64,000 nucleotides of DNA. Origin: Rhodococcus sp. ABRD24. GTDB taxonomy: Bacteria; Actinomycetota; Actinomycetes; Mycobacteriales; Mycobacteriaceae. Location of the stretch: contig NZ_CP035319.1 in assembly GCF_004328705.1 (NCBI RefSeq), positions 186,001 to 250,000 of the forward strand, read 5' to 3'. The translations under genes and the position numbers were made by a program. Under the pieces are notes generated by a model. That model saw nothing but the letters and a program-made list of their open reading frames with translations. It had not been told where the DNA came from and made no database searches. Shown here in pieces: positions 37,490 to 49,133 of this stretch (the stretch's first letter is position 1; the number at the start of each line of letters is the position of its first letter).

Positions 37490-37493
37490 ACCG

Positions 37494-38447
37494 CTACCGG
37501 CCGGACCGGTGGATCACCTCGCGGGCCAGTGCTCGGTACGCCTCCGCGCCCAGGGACTTCGGTGCCCACGTGGTGATCGGTTCGCCGGCGACGCTGGTCT
37601 CCGGGAAGCGAACGGTACGGCTGATGACGGTGTCGTACACGAGGTCGCCGAACACCTCGACCACACGCGACATCACCTCGCGCGCATGCAATGTACGGGC
37701 GTCGAACATTGTCACGACAATGCCCTCGAGCCGCAGGCGCGGATTGAGTCGATCACGCACCTTGTCGACGGTGTCGTTGAGAAGCGCGAGACCGCGCAGC
37801 GAAAAGTACTCGCACTCCATCGGGATGATCACGCTGTCCGCGCACGCGAGTGCGTTGACCGTGAGCAATCCCAACGATGGCTGGCAGTCGATCAGCACAT
37901 AGTCGTAACGGTCGAGAACCGGATGCAGGACCCGGCCGAGTGTCTGCTCGCGGCCCACTTCTGTGACGAGCTGGATCTCGGCGGCGGACAGGTCGATATT
38001 GCTCGGCAGCAAGTCGAGCCCCTCGATACGCGTGCGCATCAGGACGTCGTCGATGGAAGTCCGTTCCACCAGCAGGTTATGGACCGTCAAATCCAGATCA
38101 TGGTGTGCGACACCGAGTCCCGCAGACAGCGCCCCCTGCGGATCGAGGTCTACCAGCAGCACGCGACGGCCGTACTCGGCGAGCGACGCGCCCAAGTTGA
38201 TAGTGGACGTGGTCTTGCCGACGCCACCCTTCTGGTTGCACATCGCGATGATCCGGGCGGGCCCGTGGCTGGCGAGTGGCCGCGGCTCCGGGACCTCACG
38301 TCGATACCGACCCGTAGGTCCCACTCTCTCTTCGATGTCCGAGACGGCCGCGGCAGCCTGTGGCAGCTCGGCGTTCCCCGCGAAGGACAGCGCATCCCGA
38401 GAATGCGGGTGCGCTTGCTCCGCTCCAGGCGGCTGCGGTGTCACCAC
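37494..38447 (-). CDS. parA: ParA/Soj-like ATPase
   Basis: 317 residues from the GTG at 38447. After a variable N-terminal 65 residues the deviant Walker A appears (CNQKGGVGKTTSTINLG), then VLLVDLDPQGALSAGLG and the Walker B region YDYVLIDCQPSLGLLTVNAL. No parB gene is adjacent; this is the second, scpAB-linked ParA (Rv1708-like) of mycobacteria rather than the origin-proximal one. It may act in chromosome segregation together with ScpAB. Confidence 0.95.
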   Translation of the reverse strand: MVTPQPPGAEQAHPHSRDALSFAGNAELPQAAAAVSDIEERVGPTGRYRREVPEPRPLASHGPARIIAMCNQKGGVGKTTSTINLGASLAEYGRRVLLVDLDPQGALSAGLGVAHHDLDLTVHNLLVERTSIDDVLMRTRIEGLDLLPSNIDLSAAEIQLVTEVGREQTLGRVLHPVLDRYDYVLIDCQPSLGLLTVNALACADSVIIPMECEYFSLRGLALLNDTVDKVRDRLNPRLRLEGIVVTMFDARTLHAREVMSRVVEVFGDLVYDTVISRTVRFPETSVAGEPITTWAPKSLGAEAYRALAREVIHRSGR

Positions 38448-38531
38448 TGTCCGATGCTCCCCTGTCCTGTAGACGGCTATATCGTAACGCTACCGCTTCG
38501 TGACATGAAGGCGATGCCAACACGCATTTCC

Positions 38532-39461
38532 TCAGCGTGCACGCGGGTGTGCCTGCGCCCAGACCTCTCTGAGCGCACCGACGGTGACCATCGTGTAGAC
38601 CTGGGTCGTCGTGACCGAAGCATGACCGAGCAACTCTTGCACCACGCGCACGTCCGCGCCACCGTCGAGCAGATGGGTCGCAAAGGAATGCCGCAGCGTG
38701 TGAGGGGACACCGGCACCGTGATCCCCGCCTTTTCCGCGGCGGTATGCAGCACCTGCCACGCGCTCTGCCGGGACAAACGGCCACCCCGGACGTTCAGGA
38801 ACAGCGCCGGTGTTCCGCGCCCCGCGAGGGCTGGCCGCCCGCGAACCAGATAGGCGTCGACGGCAGAGATTGCAGGCCGGCCGACCGGCACCACCCGCTC
38901 CTTGCCGCCCTTGCCGCGTAACAGTACCGACCGCGCCTCGGTGTCGAGGTCGTCGATGTCGAGGCCGACGGCCTCCGAGATCCGCGCGCCAGTCGAATAC
39001 AGGACTTCGAGCAGGGCACGGTCGCGGAGCGTCCGCGGATTGTCCGACGCACCGTCACCCCCGGCGGCATCGAGCAGCGCAAGGACGTCATCCAACGGAA
39101 GCGACTTCGGCAGTCGGCGCCCAGGGTTCGGCGGCTTGACCGCTCGGGCGACGTCGGTCGGCGTGACACCCTCCGCAGCCGCGAAACGATGAAGTCCGCG
39201 CACCGCGATCAATGCGCGTGCGGCGGAACTAGCAGCCAGCGCCACGGCGCCCTCCGCAGGATTCCCCCGGCGCAGTGCCACGACGAAATCACTGACGTCT
39301 GCCTCGCTCACCGAGACGAGGTCGCTGACACCCCGCCCGGACAGGAATCGTGCGTACCGCTCCAGATCCCTCCGGTACGAAGTGAGCGTGTTGCGAGCGG
39401 CACCGCGTTCGACCGCCAGATGGTCGAGGTATGCATCGACCTGTCCCCCCAGCACCGTCAT
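38532..39461 (-). CDS. xerD: Tyrosine recombinase XerD
   Basis: 309 residues from the ATG at 39461, which overlaps the stop of the NUDIX gene by 4 nt. The core-binding domain begins [20 protein letters not shown]. The catalytic residues are Arg in [11 protein letters not shown], Lys in [11 protein letters not shown], His/Arg in [14 protein letters not shown], His in [11 protein letters not shown] and the nucleophile Tyr in QVYTMV. It resolves chromosome dimers at dif together with XerC. The chromosomal copy is intact, unlike the integrase scrap at 9.0 kb. Confidence 0.96.
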   Translation of the reverse strand: MTVLGGQVDAYLDHLAVERGAARNTLTSYRRDLERYARFLSGRGVSDLVSVSEADVSDFVVALRRGNPAEGAVALAASSAARALIAVRGLHRFAAAEGVTPTDVARAVKPPNPGRRLPKSLPLDDVLALLDAAGGDGASDNPRTLRDRALLEVLYSTGARISEAVGLDIDDLDTEARSVLLRGKGGKERVVPVGRPAISAVDAYLVRGRPALAGRGTPALFLNVRGGRLSRQSAWQVLHTAAEKAGITVPVSPHTLRHSFATHLLDGGADVRVVQELLGHASVTTTQVYTMVTVGALREVWAQAHPRAR

Positions 39462-40108
39462 GTTCTCCCAGTACCGGTCCGATTTCGCTTCCGGCGCGAG
39501 AACATCTCGGGCCGGTCCGGCCACGGCGCCTCCGTCGGACGCAGGACGACCCCACCGGAGCGGGCCGCGGCAAGCGCCAGGATCCCCGAGACCGCGGTCG
39601 CATTCACGATCTCGCCGCGCAGTGCCATCACGACCGCGTCGGCCAGCGGCACCCGGGCAATCTCGAGATCGGCTTCCTCATCATGCGCGGCCGGGCGCCC
39701 GACATCCCGCAGCCCCTCCGCCAAGAACACCCGCACCGATTCGTCGGTGAACCCGGGAGAGAGCGCGACGTCGACCAGCAGCGACCACCGGTCCGCAGCA
39801 AGTCCCGTCTCCTCCGCCAGCTCGCGCCGCGCAGCGACGAGAGGAGCCTCGCCGGGTTCGTCGAGCAGCCCGGCCGGCAGCTCCCACAGCCGACGCCCGA
39901 GTGCGTGACGGTACTGACGGATCAGCACCAGCCGTTCGTCATCGTCGAGCACCGCGACGGCAACCGCGCCGTGGTGCTCGACGATCTCGCGATCTGCCTC
40001 ACGCCCGCCGGGCATCGCGACCCGATCCACTCGCAGCGCGACGATTGCCCCGCTGTACACCTCACGCGAGTCGACGGTACGGAACTCGTGCTCGCCCGGC
40101 AGGCTCAT
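39458..40108 (-). CDS. NUDIX hydrolase, ADP-ribose pyrophosphatase-like
   Basis: 216 residues. The NUDIX box is [20 protein letters not shown] followed by TGL; the sequence before it, [16 protein letters not shown], is characteristic of ADP-ribose pyrophosphatases (Rv1700 by position). Hydrolyses ADP-ribose to AMP and ribose 5-phosphate. The gene lies 13 bases after pyrG. The C-terminal end is basic ([10 protein letters not shown]). Confidence 0.95.
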   Translation of the reverse strand: MSLPGEHEFRTVDSREVYSGAIVALRVDRVAMPGGREADREIVEHHGAVAVAVLDDDERLVLIRQYRHALGRRLWELPAGLLDEPGEAPLVAARRELAEETGLAADRWSLLVDVALSPGFTDESVRVFLAEGLRDVGRPAAHDEEADLEIARVPLADAVVMALRGEIVNATAVSGILALAAARSGGVVLRPTEAPWPDRPEMFSRRKRNRTGTGRT

Positions 40109-40121
40109 CCGCGTGCGCCGA

Positions 40122-42002
<1,881 letters not shown>

Positions 42003-42947
42003 CTACAGCGGCTTCGCCCCGACGGTGACCGAGACCGCACCGGGGCCGGTTCCGTAACGCCCGGAAACCCCACCCAGCTGCTCCTGGAGGGCCAGCGGGA
42101 CGGTGATCCGGCCGGCCTCCCGATCGATGTTGTCGACGGTCGCCAGCACCGCGGACAGCGCCGCGTCGGCGCGGGCCACCGCGATTGGACCGCTGCCCTC
42201 CGCCGCGGACGGCGGACCCGCGAGCACGGCTCCGGCACCGCGACCGTCCATGGCTCCGGCGAAACGCGCGATCACAGCACCCCGGTTACCGCCCACACTG
42301 TCCGGATCGCCCCCGCCCGTCAGAACCACCGCCAGCTGCGCCGGCGCTACGTTGCCGTCGAACTCGATGAATCCGCCGCCACGCAGGGTGTCCAGCGCCA
42401 GCACACGCTCCTGCGGGGTGGTCTGCGGCTGGGCCGTCTGCGGATTGAGCAGCAGCACCGACCCCAGCAGGTCGCCGGCGAGGCTACCTTGGTCGACCGC
42501 GCCGGTGCGCAGCTGAACACCCGCCGGGATGATATTGGTCACCATCGTGCGCAGCTGATCACCATTGACGGAGTCGACGAACGACTTCGTGAGTGACACA
42601 CGCCCCGTGACTGTGCCGCCGGCGAGCCCGATCAGCCGGTTGATCCCTTCGACATCGCCAGGATTCGCGTCCGGCGTCGTCACGACGATCACCGAGCGCT
42701 GCGCGAGGCTGTCACGGACGATCCTGTCGGCCACCGCGGCGTCGAAGCTGTCTGCAGAGTTGAGCTGCTCACCCAACCTGTTGTTCTGCGTGTTCAGATC
42801 CTCGATCTGGTTCTGCAGCCCGGCCTTGTCGTCCCGCAGGCCCGACAGCATCCCGTTCGAGAGCAGCCCCGATCCGAGCACCACGCCGATCGCGAGGGCC
42901 AGAAAGATTGCCGCTATGGAGATTGCATGTTGCCGCAGAGAAATCAC
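42003..42947 (-). CDS. mctB: Copper transporter / outer membrane channel family protein (MctB-like)
   Basis: 314 residues from the GTG at 42947, giving MISLRQHAISIAAIFLALAI as in Rv1698. One N-terminal membrane helix is followed by a coiled coil (LQNQIEDLNTQNNRLGEQLN) and a large extracytoplasmic domain with GSVLLLNPQ and GPGAVSVTVG. In M. tuberculosis MctB limits copper accumulation and has channel properties. The start overlaps the steA stop by 4 nt. Confidence 0.92.
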   Translation of the reverse strand: MISLRQHAISIAAIFLALAIGVVLGSGLLSNGMLSGLRDDKAGLQNQIEDLNTQNNRLGEQLNSADSFDAAVADRIVRDSLAQRSVIVVTTPDANPGDVEGINRLIGLAGGTVTGRVSLTKSFVDSVNGDQLRTMVTNIIPAGVQLRTGAVDQGSLAGDLLGSVLLLNPQTAQPQTTPQERVLALDTLRGGGFIEFDGNVAPAQLAVVLTGGGDPDSVGGNRGAVIARFAGAMDGRGAGAVLAGPPSAAEGSGPIAVARADAALSAVLATVDNIDREAGRITVPLALQEQLGGVSGRYGTGPGAVSVTVGAKPL

Positions 42948-44128
42948 TTGAAGAGCCCCTGTACCCACAGCGCGAAGCTGTTCCACGTGTCGATTGCCCA
43001 GTCCACTGCGTCTCCGCCGACATTCGAGACCACGAGCGCGACGATCACTGCGGTCAGTGCTGCGAGAACCAGCAACGCGATGGCCGCACCGGAGACGCGG
43101 CTACGGTACAGCGTCGCAACTGCTTTGGAGTCGACAAGCTTCGGACCCACCTTGAGGCGCGTCATGAACGCCGCGGGGTTGGTGTCCCGACGTCCCCGAT
43201 CGAAGAACTCGTCCAGCGAGACGGTACTGCCGACTGTGACGATCAGCGACGCACCGTGGTGATCGGCGAGCAACAGTGCCAGATCCGACGGCGACGCCGA
43301 CGCGGGGAACGTCATGGCGCCGATCCCGAGGTCCTGGATCCGCTCCAACCCCTGCGCGTGACCGTCCGGGTCGGCCGGCAACACCACCTCGGCACCGCAT
43401 TTGAGGGTTTCACTGCTGATGTCGTCGGGATCACCGACGATCAGGTCCGGACGGTATCCGGACTGCGTGAGAGTGTCCGCACCCGCACCTACGCCGACCA
43501 GAATCGGCGAGTACTCCTTGATGAACGGTTTGAGATTCTTCAGGTCCTGCTGATGCCCCGGACCATCCGCGACCACCACCACGTGCCGATCCTCGAGATC
43601 TACGGCGATGTCGGGCACCCCCACCCCGTCGATCAGAAGTGGACTCTCGGATCGGATGAACTCGATCGTGTTGCCCGAGAATGCCTCGAGGTGGTCGACC
43701 AGGCCGGTCTTCGCCTCGATCATCCGATCGGAGATCTCGGCCTCGGTCTGCTCGTCACCCTTCGCCAAACGCCGGTCACCGGCGTAGACGCCACCCTCGT
43801 GGAGACGGACCTTCGATCCGTCCTTGATCGCTTTGAAGACCTCGGCGCCGACAGAATCGATCAGCGTGATCCCGTTTGCGACCAGCACTTCGGGACCGAG
43901 GTTCGGGTAGCGTCCCGAAATCGACGGAGACGCGTTGACTACGGCCAGGACACCGGCGGCGACGATCGCGTCAGCGGTGACCCGGTCCAGATCTATCTCG
44001 TCGAGGACGACGACATCGCCGTGGCCGACCCTCCGCAACAGCTTGGCAGTGTCGCGGTCGACTCGGGCGATGCCACTGATTCCGGGCAGGGTTTCGGTCT
44101 TACGGGAGAGCAGCGCCGGCATCTTCAT
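42944..44128 (-). CDS. steA: SteA-like cell-division protein
   Basis: 394 residues from the ATG at 44128; a second ATG 6 bases later has better Shine-Dalgarno spacing. Motifs include RYPNLGPEVLVANGITLIDS, FIRSESPLLIDGVGVPDI and GYRPDLIVGDPDDISSETLK, which match the thiamin pyrophosphokinase-like SteA family. A C-terminal membrane helix (AIALLVLAALTAVIVALVVS) anchors it. In corynebacteria SteA partners SteB to control division and cell separation. It is coupled to mctB. Confidence 0.94.
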   Translation of the reverse strand: MKMPALLSRKTETLPGISGIARVDRDTAKLLRRVGHGDVVVLDEIDLDRVTADAIVAAGVLAVVNASPSISGRYPNLGPEVLVANGITLIDSVGAEVFKAIKDGSKVRLHEGGVYAGDRRLAKGDEQTEAEISDRMIEAKTGLVDHLEAFSGNTIEFIRSESPLLIDGVGVPDIAVDLEDRHVVVVADGPGHQQDLKNLKPFIKEYSPILVGVGAGADTLTQSGYRPDLIVGDPDDISSETLKCGAEVVLPADPDGHAQGLERIQDLGIGAMTFPASASPSDLALLLADHHGASLIVTVGSTVSLDEFFDRGRRDTNPAAFMTRLKVGPKLVDSKAVATLYRSRVSGAAIALLVLAALTAVIVALVVSNVGGDAVDWAIDTWNSFALWVQGLFK

Positions 44129-44221
44129 GACCTCGATGATCGCGCGCGGCGAGTCGTCGATCGTGGAGGCGCGCCGGACCGAATACCACACCAGTCACAG
44201 CAGTACCAAGATCAGTTCCGG

Positions 44222-46006
44222 CTAGGCGAGCGCCGTGCTGCGTTCCTGCCCCGCTATGGCAAGCAACTCCTCGGCATGGGCACGCCCGGTTTCGGTGTCG
44301 TCGAGCCCGGCAAGCATGCGTGCGAGCTCCACCACTCGTTCGTCCTCGGTCAGCGTTCGCACCCCGCTGTTGACACCGCTGCGCGCATCGTCGACCTTGT
44401 CGACGACCAGGTGCGTATCCGCGAACGCCGCGACCTGCGGCAGGTGCGTGACGACGATGACCTGGTGAGTGCGGGCCAGCCGTGCGAGCCGACGCCCGAT
44501 CTCGACGGCGGCGCGACCACCGACTCCCGCATCCACCTCGTCGAACACCATCGTCGCGCCCCGGTCGGAGCCGGCCAGCACAACTTCGAGCGCCAGCATC
44601 ACTCGCGAGAGTTCACCTCCCGACGCACTTCGGCTGATCGGCAATGACTGGGCGCCGCTGTGCGCGGCGAGCCGGAACTCGACCTCGTCCACCCCGGACA
44701 TTCCAGCATGTAGCTCGCGGTCACCGATCTTCAGCGGAGCGGCATCATGGGGCCCTGCGTCCCTGGGGCGCACCGATACCTCCAGCGCCGCACGCCCCAT
44801 CGCCAGTCCGGCGAGTTCCTCGCTGACAGACTTGGCCAGCTTCGACGCCGCCTTCACCCGCGCCGCGGTGAGCTTGACGGCAGCCTCGGCCGTCGCGCCC
44901 GCCGTCACGTCCACACGTGCAGCGAGATCCGCGAGGGCATCGGCCGAGACGTCGATCTTCGCCAGCCGGTCACGGGCATTGTCCGCCCACGCCAGCACGC
45001 CGTCGATGTCGGCCGCGTACTTGCGCGTCAGGGTCTTGAGTTCTGCCTGCCTGGTGAGCAGCATGTCCAGCGCATCGGGATCGCTGGGCAGCGCCGACAG
45101 GTACCCGGACAGCTCCCCGGAAACGTCGGCGACAACGGCGATCGCCTCGCCCAGTCGCGGCCCCAGCCCGGTGAGTGCCGGATCGTCCGATGCCTCGATC
45201 CGCGAACGCGCCTCACCCAGTAGATCCAGCGCCGCGCTGACCCCGTCGACGGACCCGCCGGAATCGTCTGAGCCCGTGAGCGCCGCCTGCGCGCCCTCCG
45301 CAGCCGATCGGAGTGAATCGAGATCGCCGAGCCGCCGGACCTCGGTGACAATGGCGCTGTCCTCGCCGGGCGACGGTGCAATCCGGTCGATCTCCTCCAG
45401 CGCGTAGGTCAGCTGGTCAGCTTCTTGCGCGAGTTCCCGCGTGCGACTGGTCCGTTCGATGAATTCCGCACGGCATTCGACCCACTCGGCGCGATGCTTT
45501 CGGTAGCGCGCCAGCAGCGGTCCGATGTTCTTGTCGGCGAACAGGTCGAGCGCATTGCGCTGCTCATCCGGCCGCAGCAGGCGGAGCTGATCATTCTGCC
45601 CGTGGACGGTCAGCAGTGGATCGGTGAACTGAGACAGCACGCCCGCGGGAACGCTGCGTCCACCGAGATGCGCACGGGAGCGCCCATCGCCGCCAACGGT
45701 GCGCACTGCGATGATGCTGCCGTCTTCGTCTCGCTCGGCGCCGCACGACTCGAGCACTCGCGTCACCTGCCGGTCGATCTGGACGGCCGCTTCGTCGACG
45801 GTGAACCGACCCTCGACGATGGCCCGGGAGGCACCGATCCGGACCCTGCCGGCGTCCGCGCGGGCACCGCTGAGCAAGTGCAGGCTCGTGACGACCATGG
45901 TCTTACCGGCACCGGTCTCACCGGTGAGGACAGTCAGGCCCTCGTGGAACTGCGCACAGGCCGACGAGATCACTCCGAGTCCGTCGATCCGAATCTCTGC
46001 AAGCAC
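44222..46006 (-). CDS. recN: DNA repair protein RecN
   Basis: 594 residues from the GTG at 46006 (GGAGG upstream). SMC-like ATPase for double-strand break repair: Walker A in LTGETGAGKTMVVTSLHLL, long coiled coils in the middle, signature SASGGELSRVMLALE and Walker B in ATMVFDEVDAGVGG, with VIVVTHLPQVAAFAD at the end. It starts 2 bases after the nadK stop. An in-frame ATG at 46099 would add 31 residues without homology. Confidence 0.97.
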   Translation of the reverse strand: MLAEIRIDGLGVISSACAQFHEGLTVLTGETGAGKTMVVTSLHLLSGARADAGRVRIGASRAIVEGRFTVDEAAVQIDRQVTRVLESCGAERDEDGSIIAVRTVGGDGRSRAHLGGRSVPAGVLSQFTDPLLTVHGQNDQLRLLRPDEQRNALDLFADKNIGPLLARYRKHRAEWVECRAEFIERTSRTRELAQEADQLTYALEEIDRIAPSPGEDSAIVTEVRRLGDLDSLRSAAEGAQAALTGSDDSGGSVDGVSAALDLLGEARSRIEASDDPALTGLGPRLGEAIAVVADVSGELSGYLSALPSDPDALDMLLTRQAELKTLTRKYAADIDGVLAWADNARDRLAKIDVSADALADLAARVDVTAGATAEAAVKLTAARVKAASKLAKSVSEELAGLAMGRAALEVSVRPRDAGPHDAAPLKIGDRELHAGMSGVDEVEFRLAAHSGAQSLPISRSASGGELSRVMLALEVVLAGSDRGATMVFDEVDAGVGGRAAVEIGRRLARLARTHQVIVVTHLPQVAAFADTHLVVDKVDDARSGVNSGVRTLTEDERVVELARMLAGLDDTETGRAHAEELLAIAGQERSTALA

Positions 46007-46008
46007 CG

Positions 46009-46944
46009 CTACCGCTTCCTCCCTCGCCAGCCGGTCACCGGAAGTTCGAACTTGCGGACCATCCGATCCGCGAACGGAGCCGAATCGAGCCGGACCCATC
46101 GGATCGGATCCCTGCCACGTACCACCTCGACCCGGCCTCCCGCCGGAAGCTCGAGCGTGCGCCGGCCGTCGCAGAAGACCAGGCCGTCATGGCTGCCGGC
46201 CGCGGTCTCCACCGCGACGATCGACTCGGGGCTCGTCACGAGAGGCCGCGCGAACAGCGCATGCGCGTTACTCGGAATGACCAGCAGCGCCTCGAGTTCG
46301 GGCCACACCACGGGACCGCCCGCCGAAAACGCATATGCCGTCGAACCCGTGGGTGTCGCGATCAGAACCCCGTCGCAACCGAACGCCGACACAGGCCGCC
46401 CATCGACCTCGAGCACCACCTCGAGCACCCCCAGACGTGAGCGGTTCTCGATGCTGGCCTCGTTCAGGGCCCAGCCGCGCTGGACGATCTGATCCTCGAC
46501 CCGAACCAGCACGTCGAGCGTCATGCGGTGCTCGACTCGGTACTCGCGTCGCACTACCTGTGCCATCGCCTCCTCGAGGTGATCGGCCTCCGCTTCGGCG
46601 AGGAACCCGATCCGGCCGAGATTGATCCCCAGCACAGGGACGTCCGCGGACTGCGCCAACTCCGCGGCGCGAAGAAAGCTGCCGTCGCCGCCGAGAACGA
46701 TCACCATCTCGCAACCGGAAGCGGCGGTCGGCCCCTCGGGCACGACGGTCACCATTACGTCCTCGTCTGTCGCGAGGTCGATCCGGGACGGATCGACCTC
46801 GTTCTCGAGGATCCTCAGCCCGATGCCCGCACGCGCACAAATCTCGGCAACCCGTCGAGCGGTCTCGGTGATCTCGTTCCGACCGGGATGGGCTACCAGC
46901 AGAATCTCACGGCGAGCGACGCCGGTGAGAGAATCCGAGGTCAC
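46009..46944 (-). CDS. nadK: NAD kinase
   Basis: 311 residues. Phosphorylates NAD to NADP. Motifs are [15 protein letters not shown] (GGDG), [13 protein letters not shown] in the form [20 protein letters not shown] and [16 protein letters not shown]. Mycobacterial enzymes can also use polyphosphate as donor (hence the name PpnK). The start overlaps the tlyA stop by 4 nt. Confidence 0.97.
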   Translation of the reverse strand: MTSDSLTGVARREILLVAHPGRNEITETARRVAEICARAGIGLRILENEVDPSRIDLATDEDVMVTVVPEGPTAASGCEMVIVLGGDGSFLRAAELAQSADVPVLGINLGRIGFLAEAEADHLEEAMAQVVRREYRVEHRMTLDVLVRVEDQIVQRGWALNEASIENRSRLGVLEVVLEVDGRPVSAFGCDGVLIATPTGSTAYAFSAGGPVVWPELEALLVIPSNAHALFARPLVTSPESIVAVETAAGSHDGLVFCDGRRTLELPAGGRVEVVRGRDPIRWVRLDSAPFADRMVRKFELPVTGWRGRKR

Positions 46945-47777
46945 TGAGGACCTTCCTGGACCGCACGGTGGACCATGTCCTCGACCTTCGGGATGTCAGC
47001 TGCCGGCTCGGTGTCCGCGGACCCGGGATCCTTGCGCAACCACAGGAAGTACTCGACGTTGCCAGACGGCCCCGGCAGCGGACTGGCGACAACGCCGAGG
47101 GTACGGAGGCCCAGTTCGGCAGCCGACTGTGCCACCTCGAGCACCACGGCCGCACGCAACTCCGGATCCCGTACGACGCCGCCGGTGCCGACACGGTCCT
47201 TACCGACCTCGAACTGAGGCTTCACCATGGGCACCAGATCGGCGCCATCCGCGGCACATGCCACCATGGCAGGCAGCACAAGTTTGAGGGAGATGAATGA
47301 CAGGTCGGCAACCACCATGTCGACGGGTCCCCCAACCTTCTCGGCATCGATCGAGCGCACGTTGGTGCGGTCTATGACATGCACCCGGTCATCTGACTGC
47401 AGGCGCCATACGAGCTGCCCGTAGCCGACGTCCACTGCTACGACTTCGCGCGCTCCACGGTGAAGCAGGACGTCGGTGAAACCTCCGGTAGAGGCGCCGG
47501 CGTCGAGGCACCGGCGTCCCTCGACTCGCAATCCGTCGGGCGCGAACGCCTCGAGCGCACCGATGAGCTTGTGGGCGCCGCGCGAGGCCCAGGACACTTC
47601 CTCGTCGACCTCGGTCACGAGTAGTGGGGTTCCGGACTCGATTGCCGTCGCGGGTTTGGTTGCGACGGATCCCGAAATCAGAACCCGTCCCGCCGAGATC
47701 AGCTCGACCGCTTGCTCACGGGACCGTGCGAGTCCGCGTCGGACCAACTCAGCGTCAACCCTTGCTCGACGCGCCAC
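46941..47777 (-). CDS. tlyA: 2'-O-ribose methyltransferase / haemolysin TlyA
   Basis: 278 residues from the GTG at 47777. The S4 domain (about 4-60: [20 protein letters not shown]) is followed by an FtsJ-like methyltransferase with the SAM motif [20 protein letters not shown], then [12 protein letters not shown] and [14 protein letters not shown]. The homologue methylates C1409 of 16S and C1920 of 23S rRNA and determines capreomycin sensitivity. It is 1 base downstream of the 75-residue gene and overlaps nadK. Confidence 0.97.
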   Translation of the reverse strand: MARRARVDAELVRRGLARSREQAVELISAGRVLISGSVATKPATAIESGTPLLVTEVDEEVSWASRGAHKLIGALEAFAPDGLRVEGRRCLDAGASTGGFTDVLLHRGAREVVAVDVGYGQLVWRLQSDDRVHVIDRTNVRSIDAEKVGGPVDMVVADLSFISLKLVLPAMVACAADGADLVPMVKPQFEVGKDRVGTGGVVRDPELRAAVVLEVAQSAAELGLRTLGVVASPLPGPSGNVEYFLWLRKDPGSADTEPAADIPKVEDMVHRAVQEGPQ

Positions 47778-47778
47778 G

Positions 47779-48006
47779 TCAGATCTTGTCCACTGCAGCG
47801 AGCGACTCGACCAGTATGTCGTGAGCCTGCTCGAGGATCTGTGCCTGGCGAGACAATGCGTCGGGACCCCCGGCGACGGCCCCTGACTCCGAAGACTCAT
47901 CCAACGCCGAAAGCAGCTCTTCTACCCGGCTCACGATTCGTGGCGGATCGACCTCCGGATCACGATCCGGAAGGTGTTGGCCTGGGAGTGGTACTGACGT
48001 GCTCAT
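47779..48006 (-). CDS. Conserved small protein (Rv1693-like)
   Basis: 75 residues. Acidic, with a helical C-terminal half (QAQILEQAHDILVESLAAVD). There is no membrane segment. It ends 1 base before the tlyA start, so it is cotranscribed with it. Small proteins of this type are conserved at this position in mycobacteria; function unknown. Confidence 0.82.
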   Translation of the reverse strand: MSTSVPLPGQHLPDRDPEVDPPRIVSRVEELLSALDESSESGAVAGGPDALSRQAQILEQAHDILVESLAAVDKI

Positions 48007-48077
48007 CGGTGCAAACCTAGCTCATCGAACCGACAGCCGACCACTGTACAAGGTCCCGCCAGGCCCGGAGACAGTGG

Positions 48078-49133
48078 TCACTGTCGAGCGTTCCATCCCG
48101 ATGTCACCGCCCGAGCCGTGTCATCGGCGCCGCGAACCGTCCCGAACTCCGGTAGCCGCCAGGCCACGTCGAGCGTGGCCAGCAACGCGGCCAGAGGGAG
48201 ATCGGACGGATCCGGACCGCCGACGTCCCCGATGAACGAGACCACGACGTCGCCGTCTACGGAATCGACCCGCCAGTGACTCTGCGGACCGACGGACGAC
48301 AACTCGGCCCTCCGGTTCACAGCCTCCAATGACTCGGAAACATAGGTCGGTCGGTGATCCGGGGCCGCCCGCAGCAGATCTGCGGCAGTGCTCACTCCGG
48401 TGAGTACCAGCAGCGAATCGATGCCGACAGCGTTGGCCCCCGCAATGTCGGTGTCGAGGCGGTCACCGACCACCAAGGGACGCGAGGCGCCGGCACGACG
48501 GAGCGCATCCTCCATCAGCGGCGCAGACGGCTTCCCGGCAACCAGCGGCTCCCGACCTGTCGCGGTGCGGACCGCTGCCACCATCGAACCGTTACCCAGC
48601 ACGAGGCCACGCTCCGTCGGCAAGGTCGAGTCGAGATTGGCTGCGATCCACAGCGCCCCGGCACGGATCGCCAAGGTTGCCTCAGCCAGAATCCCCCAAT
48701 CGGTTCCGGGGGAATGGCCCTGCACGACAGCAGCGGGATTCTCCACGAATCGGCGGACCGGCCGTAGACCGACACGTTCCACCTCGGCAGCCAGTGCATC
48801 CGTACCGACCACGAGGACCGCCGAGCCAGGTTGCACGTGCTCGGCAAGCAGGCGCGCGGCAGACTGGGAACTCGTCACAACGTCGTCGTCACCGGGGGTG
48901 AACCCAAGTGCGCGAAGATGATCCGCCACCTCGGCGGGACTACGACTCGCGTTGTTGGTCACATACAGCAGACGCTGACTGCCACGTTCGAGCGCCTCAC
49001 GTGCACCAGGGATGGCATGTGGCCCCTGGTAGACGGTTCCGTCCAGGTCGAGCAGGAGGACGTCGTACTTCTCACGCAGGACCGCGCCCTCGTCTCGCGC
49101 GGGCGAGGGTGCGGTCGGTGCGGGCATGATCAC
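48078..49133 (-). CDS. HAD-superfamily phosphatase, NagD-like (class IIA)
   Basis: 351 residues. HAD motif I is LLLDLDGTVYQGP, motif II is YVTNNASRSP, and motif III/IV is VVGDRLDTDIAGANAVGIDS with the preceding Lys in VAGKPSAP. The C2 cap lies between, typical of class IIA phosphatases such as glycerol-3-phosphate phosphatase (Rv1692 by position, recycling glycerol phosphate). The GTG at 49133 shares a base with the TAG of the upstream gene (TAGTG); an ATG 6 bases later is also possible. Confidence 0.93.
   Translation of the reverse strand: MIMPAPTAPSPARDEGAVLREKYDVLLLDLDGTVYQGPHAIPGAREALERGSQRLLYVTNNASRSPAEVADHLRALGFTPGDDDVVTSSQSAARLLAEHVQPGSAVLVVGTDALAAEVERVGLRPVRRFVENPAAVVQGHSPGTDWGILAEATLAIRAGALWIAANLDSTLPTERGLVLGNGSMVAAVRTATGREPLVAGKPSAPLMEDALRRAGASRPLVVGDRLDTDIAGANAVGIDSLLVLTGVSTAADLLRAAPDHRPTYVSESLEAVNRRAELSSVGPQSHWRVDSVDGDVVVSFIGDVGGPDPSDLPLAALLATLDVAWRLPEFGTVRGADDTARAVTSGWNARQ

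Noticed and set aside
42908..44647. 579-codon open frame on the plus strand
   Set aside because: Antisense to mctB, steA and recN, with no domain pattern.
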